Origin: Maribacter_C sp947494565 | GTDB taxonomy: Bacteria > Bacteroidota > Bacteroidia > Flavobacteriales > Flavobacteriaceae | NCBI RefSeq assembly: GCF_047345415.1 | Contig: NZ_JBLFEP010000002.1 | Coordinates: forward strand, 434,001-498,000 | DNA length: 64,000 nt | Reading direction: 5' to 3' | Shown here: in pieces, positions 34,464-43,070 of the stretch | How positions within the stretch are numbered: position 1 is the first letter of the stretch | Layout: every line of letters begins with the position of its first letter | Notes under the pieces: generated by a model | Seen by the model: only the letters and a program-made list of their open reading frames with translations | Database searches by the model: none | What the model was told of the DNA's origin: nothing | Made by a program: the position numbers and the translations under genes

Positions 34464-34607
34464 TTATTTCTTATTCTGTTGTTCTCTGATAGTATCCTCA
34501 TCAATATCGAATTTATTAGTATCGATATTGGTATTCCCGGTAGGGTTTGTTGGATTACTTTGTTCTACTTTTCTCTTAAACTTTCTTTTGTCTTCAAATA
34601 CTCCCAT
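34464..34607 (-). CDS. Small hydrophilic protein of unknown function
   Basis: A 47-residue ORF starting MGVFEDKRKFKRKVEQ, with a Thr/Asn-rich middle (SNPTNPTGNTNIDTN) and a charged end. It has its own terminator and precedes nothing else, which supports a real gene too short for ordinary detection. Composition suggests a disordered, soluble stress-type protein; the role is unknown. Confidence 0.62.
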   Translation of the reverse strand: MGVFEDKRKFKRKVEQSNPTNPTGNTNIDTNKFDIDEDTIREQQNKK

Positions 34608-34647
34608 GAGTTTTAATTTTTAAGGTTATCAATAAATTTCTAATTAA

Positions 34648-35265
34648 TTATTGAGCAAGTAATACGGCATTGATGCCGTGTACTACTCCGTTCTCAGCTT
34701 CTTGGTCGGGTTTTGTTATTTTCGATTGAAATCCTATCTCATCAGTTATATACACCTCGTTGTTTTCGATAGTCAAGGCTATATACCCACCGTTGAGGGT
34801 TTTTAACCGCAGTATATTTTCATTCAGTTTTATAGTTGATACTATATTTTCGAAATCATACTCATCTTTTACTACTATGTGATATTGTAGCAATTGTCTC
34901 ATTTCCTTTCTTCCGTCGGGTGTTTTTAAATGAGCGAACTTAGTTTCCGTAATTCGGTTAAATGCCTCGTTGGTTGGCGCGAAGATGGTAACATCCTCTA
35001 AGTTGTCGAGCTTGTCAATCATGTCTGCAGATTTCAGCGCCTTGTAAAAGGTGTCGTAATCTGTATTTCCTTCTAAAACTCCCAAAACAGAGCGCAAGTC
35101 ATTTAGGGTCATATCGGGGGCTAATTCCGATAATTCTTCACTTGCAATGGGTGTTTTATCTTCAATATCGACGGTTGCATAATTCTTTTTTGAATCTCCA
35201 CAAGCGCTATTTAGTATTATACTGATTAAAAGCCCTGCCCATATCTTATTTCTTTTTTTCATCAT
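34648..35265 (-). CDS. Fasciclin-domain lipoprotein
   Basis: The 205-residue protein (start MMKKRNKIWAGLLISI) has a lipobox with Cys near residue 22 (ILNSAC) and a fasciclin/FAS1 domain: LRSVLGVLEGNTDYDTFYKA, DNLEDVTIFAPTNEAFNRI (the FAS1 H1 box) and the closing NGVVHGINAVLLAQ (the H2 box, usually VIHVIDxVLLP). FAS1 proteins mediate adhesion or bind small ligands at the surface. It opens the stress/envelope-rich block. Confidence 0.9.
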   Translation of the reverse strand: MMKKRNKIWAGLLISIILNSACGDSKKNYATVDIEDKTPIASEELSELAPDMTLNDLRSVLGVLEGNTDYDTFYKALKSADMIDKLDNLEDVTIFAPTNEAFNRITETKFAHLKTPDGRKEMRQLLQYHIVVKDEYDFENIVSTIKLNENILRLKTLNGGYIALTIENNEVYITDEIGFQSKITKPDQEAENGVVHGINAVLLAQ

Positions 35266-35659
35266 CTTATTTTTTATGATTTTCAACTATGGCAATTTAA
35301 CTGAATGGTACACATCCACTTGATGCAATCCATTACAATTTTACCGCAAAGGCATATGGATAGCCGTTATAGGGAAGAAAAGGGAATGAAGACAAAAAGA
35401 ATCCGTAGCAAGGTGATAGAACCTATAAGTTGGTGAGAACGAAATTTTCCTTGGCAATACTGATTTGTATTCAAGCCAATGAAGAATATTTCGTCTAAAG
35501 ACGGTTTTGCGTCAATCCTTTTTTGAGTTAAAAATGACCTTAATACGGTCAAGAAGGTATTCGGGTTATTTAGAAATTGTTATTTGAAGATTTTTTATTT
35601 GACCAGCACATGAAAGAACTTCTGAAATAGAATAATAACAAAAACATAGAATTAATAAC
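35266..35659. other. 394-bp divergent intergenic region
   Basis: Lies between the fasciclin gene (left) and the PNPOx-like gene (right). It holds one copy of the TTTTGCGTCAA motif (see separate entry) and a small hairpin CGTC-TAAA-GACG just before it. No ORF with good start and no RNA gene is seen. Confidence 0.6.
35505..35518 (+). promoter_or_regulatory. Shared stress motif, copy A (TTTTGCGTCAATCC)
   Basis: This 14-mer is identical to the one on the minus strand at 63223-63236 and shares its first 11 bases with one at 57607-57617. Here it is 142 bp before the PNPOx-like gene; no TAnnTTTG element follows at the 20-bp distance found at the other two sites. Confidence 0.5.
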
Positions 35660-36172
35660 ATGAAAGCAACAGACTATACAAAAGACAAAGATGGACTTCA
35701 AAAAATGAGAAGCTTATTAGCGAATACGAGAGTTTTTATGATGGCGACTAATTTAGATAAAATTCCATTTTCGGTTTGCCCGATGACCCTTCAAGATATG
35801 GATGAGCAAGGCGACCTTTGGTTTTTCACTCCTAGAGATAGCGACCATTTTAGAGCTATCGAAGAAGATAATAGAGTTCAATTGATAATTTCCAACGAAC
35901 AAGAACAAACGTACCTTTCGATTTACGGTAATGCAACGCATATAGTTGATGATGAAAAACTAAATCAATTATGGAACCCTATGTTGAAAGCTTGGTTCAA
36001 TGGTAAAAATGACCCCAATTTAGCGTTGTTGAATATTAATATGGAGAGTGCGTATTTTTGGAACAATGATGAAAATAATATGGTATCCCTATACCACTTA
36101 ATACAAGCAGCTCGTACGGGCAATAAATCCGAGATGGGAGAAAAGGGTCATGTAAATCTACAAAATCACTAA
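35660..36172 (+). CDS. Pyridoxamine-phosphate-oxidase-fold general stress protein
   Basis: The 170-residue protein has the split-barrel flavin fold of the general-stress-protein-26 group: RSLLANTRVFMMATNLDKIP, DEQGDLWFFTPRDSDHFRAI, NRVQLIISNEQEQTYLSIYG and the Trp-containing NQLWNPMLKAWFNGKNDPNL. It likely binds FMN or F420 but a true PNPOx activity is not expected. It ends 4 bp before the GH3 gene, so they are co-transcribed. Confidence 0.9.
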   Translation: MKATDYTKDKDGLQKMRSLLANTRVFMMATNLDKIPFSVCPMTLQDMDEQGDLWFFTPRDSDHFRAIEEDNRVQLIISNEQEQTYLSIYGNATHIVDDEKLNQLWNPMLKAWFNGKNDPNLALLNINMESAYFWNNDENNMVSLYHLIQAARTGNKSEMGEKGHVNLQNH

Positions 36173-36176
36173 GTAA

Positions 36177-37700
36177 ATGGCCATTTTAGGAAATATTATT
36201 AAAGGAGTAATTCACGCTACGGACATTATTTCCTTAGACTTTGATGCACCCAAAGAACAACAAGGTGTGCTTCGAGATTTAATGACTGAAGCTAAACAAA
36301 CGGAATTCGGAAAGCATTATAATTTTGAAAAAATCTTAGAATCGAATCAGATGGAAAAAGACTTTCGAGAGAAAGTCCCTTTTTTTGATTATCATCGACT
36401 TACGGAGGAGTGGTGGCATAAAGTTCAAAAAGGGAAAAAAAATATTACCTGGCCGGGAAGTCCCGATTATTTCGCACTAAGTTCGGGTACAACGGGTACG
36501 ACCAGTAAACGTATTCCCGTAACCGATAGTATGGTAAAGTCAATTCGTAAGGCGGGGATACAACAGGTTTTTGCCTTACGTAATTTTGACCTGCCTGCAA
36601 ATTTTTTTGAAAAAGAGATTCTGATGCTAGGTAGTTCTACAGATTTGGAAACCAACAACGAAGCCTTGGAAGGAGAAATCAGCGGTATCAGCGCAAACAA
36701 CATTCCATTTTGGTTTCAGAACTATTATAAACCGGGTAAAGAAATCGCACAAATTGATAATTGGGACGAACGCGTGCAAAGAATCGCGGAGAAAGCTCCC
36801 AATTGGGATATAGGAGCGTTGAGCGGAATCCCTTCTTGGATGGAATTGATGCTGCAAAAAGTTATTGAGTATCATGACTTGGACCATATCCACGAAATCT
36901 GGCCGAATCTTCAGGTCTATACTTCTGGAGGGGTCGCCTTTGGCCCCTATGAGAAAAGTTTCAATGCTTTGCTCGGTAAACCTATAACTATTATTGACAC
37001 CTATTTAGCTTCCGAGGGGTTTATTGCCTTTCAACAACGACCGGAAACCGATGCGATGAAACTCGTGACCGATAACGGAATTTATTTCGAGTTTGTTCCT
37101 TTTAAACCAGAATACATCCAACAAGATGGGTCGTTAAATCAAGATGCTCCATCGCTAAACATTTCAGAGGTTGAACTGAACCAGGATTATGTTCTGGTTA
37201 TTAGCACGGTTGCTGGTGCATGGCGCTATTTGATTGGCGATACCATTGAATTTACAAATATTGAAAAAGCCGAAATCAAGATTACCGGGCGCACCAAATT
37301 TTTCTTGAACACAGTCGGTTCGCAATTATCCGTCAACAAGCTTAATGACGCTGTACAGTATTTAGAGGAGAAGTTTGATATTCAAATTCCTGAATATACA
37401 CTTTCCGCTAACCGCATTGAAAATGACTTCTACCATTGCTGGTATTTGGGTACTGAATCGAACATCGATACAAAAGACTTAGCAAATTCGTTGGATGATT
37501 TTCTAAAGGATGCCAATAAGAATTATAAGGTGGCACGCTCCAAAGCCTTAGAAGGTGTAAAGGTTGATGTAGTCAAACCTAGCGTTTTTCATGAGTGGAA
37601 TGGACATAATAAAAAGAAAGGTGGGCAGGTAAAGATGGAACGTGTTATGGGCGAAGAAAAATTTGCGGAATGGGAAGATTTCGTGCAAGCACAATCATAG
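36177..37700 (+). CDS. GH3-family acyl-adenylate-forming protein
   Basis: GH3 proteins join acids to amino acids via an acyl-adenylate. This 507-residue member shows the ATP-binding P-loop YFALSSGTTGTTSKRIPVTD, the second region LQVYTSGGVAFGPYEK and the third DYVLVISTVAGAWRYLIGDT, and a C-terminal domain with KARSKALEGVKVDVVKPSVF-like order (text reads VARSKALEGVKVDVVKPS). The bacterial substrate is unknown. It follows the PNPOx-like gene by 4 bp and converges on the metallopeptidase gene (2 bp). Confidence 0.92.
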   Translation: MAILGNIIKGVIHATDIISLDFDAPKEQQGVLRDLMTEAKQTEFGKHYNFEKILESNQMEKDFREKVPFFDYHRLTEEWWHKVQKGKKNITWPGSPDYFALSSGTTGTTSKRIPVTDSMVKSIRKAGIQQVFALRNFDLPANFFEKEILMLGSSTDLETNNEALEGEISGISANNIPFWFQNYYKPGKEIAQIDNWDERVQRIAEKAPNWDIGALSGIPSWMELMLQKVIEYHDLDHIHEIWPNLQVYTSGGVAFGPYEKSFNALLGKPITIIDTYLASEGFIAFQQRPETDAMKLVTDNGIYFEFVPFKPEYIQQDGSLNQDAPSLNISEVELNQDYVLVISTVAGAWRYLIGDTIEFTNIEKAEIKITGRTKFFLNTVGSQLSVNKLNDAVQYLEEKFDIQIPEYTLSANRIENDFYHCWYLGTESNIDTKDLANSLDDFLKDANKNYKVARSKALEGVKVDVVKPSVFHEWNGHNKKKGGQVKMERVMGEEKFAEWEDFVQAQS

Positions 37701-37702
37701 TG

Positions 37703-38317
37703 TTATAGCTTCATAAAGTCAGTTTCGCTTTCCCTATCTTTGACCATTGTCATAATCTCATCAGGGGAGAGATAATATTTTTTGATACGCTGTTTATAGC
37801 TTTCTGAGATATTCGCTTCGTCTAGAATGAATCGCTTTGTCTTCAAAATATAATCCTCCATTCCTGCGGTAACCGCATACGAATCCGCAGCACGCTCCAC
37901 TTCTTTTATGTAACTATCTGAAAAGGTGTATTTTATACCGAACCAAAATAGGTTTAGACCGCTGCGGTTTCGATAATCCATGATATGGCCCAGTTCATGG
38001 CCGAACCATCCTATTAAAATATCCTTATCAATATCTTTGGTTTTGAATTCCTTTCCCGAAATTTTGAAATTCTTACTGACAAGCACAAGGTACTTTCTAT
38101 TTTTTTTTGACTTGAACAAGCTCCAGAAAGTGGGCCTTGCCTGCATGGTTGATTTTTTGATGTTCTTCTTAAAACGGAATTCAATATTGGTTTCTTTTAG
38201 CTCAGGATAGTAGCTAAAAGCGGTTTCGGCTTCTTTTCTAATGGCATCAGGGATAGTATGTTGTGCATTCATTGTTGCGATTTGCATAGAAAATATGAGA
38301 GTTACTATTAATTTCAT
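37703..38317 (-). CDS. Zinc-metallopeptidase-like exported protein (HExxH)
   Basis: The 204-residue protein has a signal peptide (about 1-19) and the zinc motif WFGHELGHIMDYRN with HELGH at 107-111. A downstream KEVERAADSYAV (Glu about 141) fits the third ligand of gluzincins as in M48 enzymes. It is short for a known peptidase family and has no other domain. It probably acts in the periplasm; substrate unknown. It follows the cardiolipin synthase gene by 10 bp on the same strand. Confidence 0.8.
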   Translation of the reverse strand: MKLIVTLIFSMQIATMNAQHTIPDAIRKEAETAFSYYPELKETNIEFRFKKNIKKSTMQARPTFWSLFKSKKNRKYLVLVSKNFKISGKEFKTKDIDKDILIGWFGHELGHIMDYRNRSGLNLFWFGIKYTFSDSYIKEVERAADSYAVTAGMEDYILKTKRFILDEANISESYKQRIKKYYLSPDEIMTMVKDRESETDFMKL

Positions 38318-38327
38318 TTTATTATTA

Positions 38328-39749
38328 TTAGAGTAATGGACTAAAGAATTTGGCTAAACCTTCAAGCAAGCGCTGCCATGTAGGTCTATTTTTAAAAGTT
38401 TCGTAATCTAGACGGTTACAGCCTTCACAAATACGGTCAAATTCATATTGAATTTGGGCCGTGAGTTCTTCGTCGTACAAAAGGGCATTGGTTTCAAAAT
38501 TGTGTTCAAAGCTGCGATAATCGAAATTGCCAGAGCCAATTGAGGAAACCTCCCCATCGATTAAAATCATCTTACTATGTGAAAAGTCAGGTCGCAGATA
38601 GATAGTGACCCCCACCTCTAGAAGCTGTTCGAACCGAGAAAACATGCTGTATTTAGCGGTGTTGGAATCAGACTCTTCAGGAATCAAAAGATTGATTTCA
38701 ATCCCACTTTGTGCAGCTATTTTCAAGGCCTGCATAACAGCGGTTCCAGGAATAAAATAAGGATTAGCGATGCAAATACATTTTTCCGCTGAGTGAATCA
38801 TACCGATATATTGTTGCATAATTGCGGGTTGTATCGAGTCAGGTCCTGCTGCTACAATTTGAACTGTTTTAGTACCCTGCGCAGAGATTTCGGGAAAATA
38901 CTTTTCTTTAAGTAGCAATTCTTCCTTACCTGCAAAATGATAATCCTTGACAAAAACCCGATGCAGGCTACTAACTACTGGACCTTCCAGTTTTACGTGC
39001 AGGTCTTCCCAAATACCTAAATCAGATATGGGCTCAATATATTTATCGGAAACGTTCACTCCACCCGTAAAACCAACATCACCATCTATGACGATTATCT
39101 TTCTGTGATTTCTATAATTCAGAGTAAAAAGTAGGTTTCCAAAACGAATAGGCATCATAGGGTAGGCTCTTACTCCGATGTCTCGAAACCGTCTGATGGT
39201 TTTGCCACGAAAAGAAAAACTTCCAAAAGAATCATAAATCAGACGTACTTCTACACCTTGTGCAATCTTATCTTTAAAAATGGAATAGAAGCGTTCTGTC
39301 AAATCCCCTTCTGAAAAAATATAATATTGTAGATGAATAAACTTTTCAGCTTTCTCTAAAGCTTCAAAAATACTGTCAAAAGTTTCTTGACCACCGTTTA
39401 GTACTTTGACCTTATTGCCTTCATAGGGTGCTAGCAGGGTACTGGTTTGAATCAATTGAGCCAGTTTTTGCTTCTTGATAGAATCGAGTCCCACCTTGTT
39501 ATCGAGTTCTTTCAGATTTTTGTACTTCTCATCGTATAACTTTCTATTTTCCGTTTGTCTCAATCTGAAAAACTTGAATTTTCTCCGATTTACTCCGAAT
39601 AAATAATAGAGCAACGAACCGGCAAATGGCAGCAGGATTACGGCCAGCAACCAACTCAAAGATTTTGTAGGGCGGCTGCCGTGTAAAATAATGCTGATGA
39701 TGCTCCAAAGGGTAACGCCGGCATAAAGAATCCATAAAAAAGTGCTCAT
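38328..39749 (-). CDS. cls: Cardiolipin synthase
   Basis: The 473-residue phospholipase-D superfamily enzyme has two N-terminal membrane helices (about 3-20 and 34-54), then two HKD motifs: NYRNHRKIIVIDGDVGFTGG and DFSHSKMILIDGEVSSIGSG, each with HxKxxxxD. It joins two phosphatidylglycerols into cardiolipin at the inner membrane. Length and order match ClsA-type enzymes. It is the first gene of a two-gene unit with the metallopeptidase. Confidence 0.94.
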   Translation of the reverse strand: MSTFLWILYAGVTLWSIISIILHGSRPTKSLSWLLAVILLPFAGSLLYYLFGVNRRKFKFFRLRQTENRKLYDEKYKNLKELDNKVGLDSIKKQKLAQLIQTSTLLAPYEGNKVKVLNGGQETFDSIFEALEKAEKFIHLQYYIFSEGDLTERFYSIFKDKIAQGVEVRLIYDSFGSFSFRGKTIRRFRDIGVRAYPMMPIRFGNLLFTLNYRNHRKIIVIDGDVGFTGGVNVSDKYIEPISDLGIWEDLHVKLEGPVVSSLHRVFVKDYHFAGKEELLLKEKYFPEISAQGTKTVQIVAAGPDSIQPAIMQQYIGMIHSAEKCICIANPYFIPGTAVMQALKIAAQSGIEINLLIPEESDSNTAKYSMFSRFEQLLEVGVTIYLRPDFSHSKMILIDGEVSSIGSGNFDYRSFEHNFETNALLYDEELTAQIQYEFDRICEGCNRLDYETFKNRPTWQRLLEGLAKFFSPLL

Positions 39750-39889
39750 TGGTTCATAGGTTATTGGAATAACAAGATAGGTATAAGAGGCTTTTACATG
39801 ACCTTAACGGTTGGTTCGGGGTACAAATCGATTGGATTGCGCTAATCATCTTCCCTTTTGAGAAATATCTTGGTCTAAAACAAAATAGT

Positions 39890-40306
39890 ATGGGAGTAAT
39901 AGCTAAGGACGACAGAAAAATCACGATTTATTATCATTCAGGAACCTCAATTGGGGAGCAGACTCATGCCTATGTCAATGCATCGGAGAAAAAACTTCTG
40001 GCCGTTGATATCTCACAAACCAATGTAACCGGAACACAATGGGCGGAGTTGGCCGAAGGTTTGAACAAGAATATTTCAGACCTAATCAATCAAGACCATC
40101 CTGATTTTGAAAAGATATTCGGAGATGACACGGTCAAGATGGAAGAACATGACTGGTTGAAAATCTTGGAAAAAGAACCACAACTTTTAGAATTCCCAAT
40201 TGTAATTGACGGAAATGATTATTTACAACTGATAAGTGCCTCGGAATTCAAAAAATACATCGAACCGGATAGTGCTGGCATCAAAAAACCGTACAATAAA
40301 AATTAA
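39890..40306 (+). CDS. ArsC/Spx-fold protein lacking cysteine
   Basis: The 138-residue protein matches the thioredoxin-like ArsC/Spx fold: KITIYYHSGTSIGEQTHAYV, LAVDISQTNVTGTQWAELAE, and EPQLLEFPIVIDGNDYLQLI with the cis-Pro of FPIV. It contains no Cys at all, so it cannot be a redox reductase; the CxxS/CxxC place reads HSGTS. It is probably a binding or regulatory homologue. It lies 27 bp before the AsmA-like gene. Confidence 0.85.
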   Translation: MGVIAKDDRKITIYYHSGTSIGEQTHAYVNASEKKLLAVDISQTNVTGTQWAELAEGLNKNISDLINQDHPDFEKIFGDDTVKMEEHDWLKILEKEPQLLEFPIVIDGNDYLQLISASEFKKYIEPDSAGIKKPYNKN

Positions 40307-40333
40307 AATAATTCCGATACTTGACCTTTCCTC

Positions 40334-41797
40334 ATGAAAATAAGCACCGCATTCAGAAGTAAAAACTTTCGTTGGAGAGTCTTCGGAATCGTATTTGCCT
40401 TGGTGCTTTTCTTTTTTGCGGTTCAGGTCTATGTAGAACATCGAATCGAAGTCAGTATTGCAGACAAACTGCCAGAACATGTCCTATTAGACTATGCCGA
40501 TTTAGATGTCAACCTATTTCTGGGAAATCTCAGTTTTCAGGATGCAAACCTTCTATTATTACATAAAGATTCTAAGAAAACCAAAGCAAAAATTGAAACC
40601 AAAGCATTTGAAATAAATGGTTTGGATTATGTGACCCTTTGGAATAAGAAAAGTTTTCTTTCTGAGAAAGTGTTACTTAAAAACGGGAAATTATCGGTTT
40701 TCAAAAAATATTCGGATAGCCTTGAATTCTCAGTATCAAACATCGCCTTGGAGCTGGACTCTTTTCAAACGGATGCACTTCAGCTTAAGAAAAAGATACC
40801 TTTTAACTATGGCGTCATCAAGTTGTCACTTAACGATTTGTTTTTGAATTTGAGCCAATTCGAGATTCTAAAAATAAAAAAACTAACGCTTGATAAAGAG
40901 GCTTTGCGAGCTGACGTACTTTCCATAGTTTCCAAATTTAGCAAAACCGAGCTTTCAAAAAAATTGAGTGCGGAGCGTGACCATGTTAACCTGAATGTAT
41001 CAAATATGACGGGTATTGCTGCCGGTTTAGAGGTTGTAAACGATAGTCTTCAAATTCATGCGGAAGAGTTGAAATTGGAGGATGTTGAGTTATTGTTGTA
41101 CCGCGATAAGACGCTGGCAGATGATACTTCTACAAAAAGAATGTATGGTGGCTTATTGCGGAAACTACCTATTAGATTGAATGTCGATTCGGTGTTGATA
41201 GAAAACGGACGGGTTTCCTACGCCGAGAAGGTTGGGCATACTATAAAACCTAGCTCCATTTTGTTCGATAAATTAAACGCTAGCATATTAAATCTTTCAA
41301 ATATCAATTTGGGCACTACAAAGCTTAAGGCAACTGCAAATCTTATGGGAGTTGCACCAATTGAACTGAAGTCAAGTTTTCAATCACGTAACGCAGGCAC
41401 GGTATTTCAAGCCTCTGTGGTATTAAAAGATTTGGAGACCACGGCCATTAATCCGTTTATGGAATCAAATGCCAATGTAAGGGTAGACGGACATGTTAAT
41501 GAGCTCTATTTGACAGTCAATGGAAATGAAATGAAATCTTCAGGAGACATGAAAATGAAATATGAAAATTTCAAATTTTCCGTTTTGGACAAAGACCGTT
41601 TAGGTATCAACAAGACCTTGACCGCTATCGTAAATATTTTTACCAATGACGGTTCAAAGACCGATGAAAAAGGTTACCGTTACGGTAAAATCGAAGTAGA
41701 ACGTGACCATACAAAATCATTCTTCAATTATTTATGGCTGAACGCAAAGGACGGACTAAAGAATACGGTGGTCGGAAACGGAAAAAAAGAAGACTAA
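40334..41797 (+). CDS. DUF748/AsmA-like envelope protein
   Basis: This 487-residue protein has one N-terminal helix (VFGIVFALVLFFFAVQVYVE, about 14-33) and a long, beta-rich periplasmic part with repeated amphipathic strands (LLDYADLDVNLFLGNLSFQD, PIRLNVDSVLIENGRVSYAE, LNASILNLSNINLGTTKLKA). This is the look of AsmA/DUF748 proteins, now thought to help move lipids between membranes. The family match is moderate; the role is inferred. Confidence 0.72.
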   Translation: MKISTAFRSKNFRWRVFGIVFALVLFFFAVQVYVEHRIEVSIADKLPEHVLLDYADLDVNLFLGNLSFQDANLLLLHKDSKKTKAKIETKAFEINGLDYVTLWNKKSFLSEKVLLKNGKLSVFKKYSDSLEFSVSNIALELDSFQTDALQLKKKIPFNYGVIKLSLNDLFLNLSQFEILKIKKLTLDKEALRADVLSIVSKFSKTELSKKLSAERDHVNLNVSNMTGIAAGLEVVNDSLQIHAEELKLEDVELLLYRDKTLADDTSTKRMYGGLLRKLPIRLNVDSVLIENGRVSYAEKVGHTIKPSSILFDKLNASILNLSNINLGTTKLKATANLMGVAPIELKSSFQSRNAGTVFQASVVLKDLETTAINPFMESNANVRVDGHVNELYLTVNGNEMKSSGDMKMKYENFKFSVLDKDRLGINKTLTAIVNIFTNDGSKTDEKGYRYGKIEVERDHTKSFFNYLWLNAKDGLKNTVVGNGKKED

Positions 41798-41844
41798 AGC
41801 GGAATATTTCAATTTCCTTAGAATCGCTTTAAGCCTTTGATACT

Positions 41845-42225
41845 TTATGAACGCGTGAGCTTGTCTTCCACTATAGTAATTCTAATCGTATTTTCGCCTA
41901 CATTTTCTAAATCGTGAATCGCTTCTTCCTTACAACTACGGAAATACGTATCTCCCCTTTCGAAACGGAGCAAATCTACCGCACCATTTACATTTCTTGA
42001 TAATACAAGGCCATCAGTAAGACAATTACAACTATAAGTATTGACGTGCCTTCGAAAAGGTAGTCGCTCTTTGGGTTCTAGAACGATCCGCCATAATTTC
42101 ATTTCTTCATTTTCATAAAGTGCTTGTCCAATATTAGGGCTGAAAAGTTCTTTTTCTATTTCTTCCAAAGTTACAGGACTCCAACAGTCGAAATTTCCTT
42201 TAGGATTTATTTGTGTCAATATCAT
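41845..42225 (-). CDS. Cupin-fold small protein
   Basis: The 126-residue protein has a single cupin barrel: MKLWRIVLEPKERLPFRRHV, NTYSCNCLTDGLVLSRN, then GDTYFRSCKEEAIHDLENVG with a second-motif His, ending ITIVEDKL. The first motif has RRHVNT in place of HxH, so the metal site is incomplete. Soluble, no signal. Role unknown. Confidence 0.7.
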   Translation of the reverse strand: MILTQINPKGNFDCWSPVTLEEIEKELFSPNIGQALYENEEMKLWRIVLEPKERLPFRRHVNTYSCNCLTDGLVLSRNVNGAVDLLRFERGDTYFRSCKEEAIHDLENVGENTIRITIVEDKLTRS

Positions 42226-42363
42226 TCGCTATACAACTTGTTTCAAAAATTAAAAATCAAATTGAAAAAGAGATAATTCTTTATTCCTTAAATCAAAAGT
42301 GGTACGGCTGGTTTTTTAAGGCGACAAAATTGATGCTTTTTAACGAGTATAAATGTTAAAAGT

Positions 42364-42421
42364 CTTACAAAATTTTGTGAGTATGTGTAGATTTCGAGTC
42401 CATTCTCACAAAATTTTTTAA
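42364..42421. promoter_or_regulatory. Two operator-like repeats upstream of dps
   Basis: ACAAAATTTT occurs at 42367-42376 and 42408-42417, 41 bp apart, each followed by similar bases (GTGAG and TTAAG). The first is inside a near-perfect 18-bp palindrome. The arms AAATTTTGTGAG (42370-42381) and CTCACAAAATTT (42405-42416) are also a perfect 12-bp inverted repeat. The site is in the divergent gap between the cupin and Dps genes, 80-140 bp before the Dps start. Confidence 0.55.
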
Positions 42422-42502
42422 GAGCAATCAAAAATTGTTTAGCGTCAATCGACATTGTAGTAGCGACCTATATTGCAGTAATAAATAAAAAAAAAGATAT
42501 TC

Positions 42503-42994
42503 ATGGAGACGACACAAGCAAAAATAGGTATCAAAAAAGATAATCGAGAAGCAGTATCGAAAATGCTCAAGCAACTGCTCGGTGATGAATTTGTTCTTTA
42601 TACAAAGTATCGAAATGCGCATTGGAATGTTGAAGGCATTGACTTTCATAGCAAGCATATTTTCTTTGAAGAAGAATACGGTAAATTAGAAAAGACCATA
42701 GACGAAGTAGCGGAACGTATCAGGATGTTAGGGATTTATTCTCCAGGCACGATGGAGCAATTTTTAGAACTTTCAGAACTTAGCGAAAATGGGCCTGAAC
42801 AAAATGATAGTTCAAGTTTTATGAAGGTACTGCTAGAAGACCATCAAACCGTGATTAAATTTATTAGAAAAAGTATTGGCGATAATGCTGAAGCGCATAA
42901 CGATGAGGGCACAGCAGATTTCATTACGGCAATTATGCAGATGCATGAGCAAATGGCTTGGATGCTGCGGTCGTCTATAAAGACTTTTTCTTAA
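42503..42994 (+). CDS. dps: Dps-family DNA-protecting mini-ferritin
   Basis: The 163-residue four-helix protein carries the Dps ferroxidase segment: FVLYTKYRNAHWNVEGIDFH (His ligand), SKHIFFEEEYGKLEKTIDEV (Glu ligand) and ERIRMLGIYSPGTM. Dps stores iron by oxidising it with peroxide and shields DNA. It has two operator-like repeats upstream and a strong terminator after it, so it is a single-gene transcript. Confidence 0.95.
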   Translation: METTQAKIGIKKDNREAVSKMLKQLLGDEFVLYTKYRNAHWNVEGIDFHSKHIFFEEEYGKLEKTIDEVAERIRMLGIYSPGTMEQFLELSELSENGPEQNDSSSFMKVLLEDHQTVIKFIRKSIGDNAEAHNDEGTADFITAIMQMHEQMAWMLRSSIKTFS

Positions 42995-43022
42995 GACCTT
43001 TAAAATTGATATGAAAGAAGTA

Positions 43023-43052
43023 AACGGCAAGAATTAATTCTTGTCGTTTTTT
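43023..43052 (+). terminator. Intrinsic terminator of dps
   Basis: AACGGCAAGAA (43023-43033) pairs with TTCTTGTCGTT (43038-43048), one mismatch, followed by TTTT. It starts 28 bp after the dps stop. Confidence 0.88.
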
Positions 43053-43070
43053 AATTTGAAATAAGAAGTT

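Noticed and set aside
34319..34504. 61-residue minus-strand frame over the terminator at 34403-34433
   Set aside because: It runs through the terminator hairpin and overlaps the end of the 47-residue ORF, and has no protein-like pattern.
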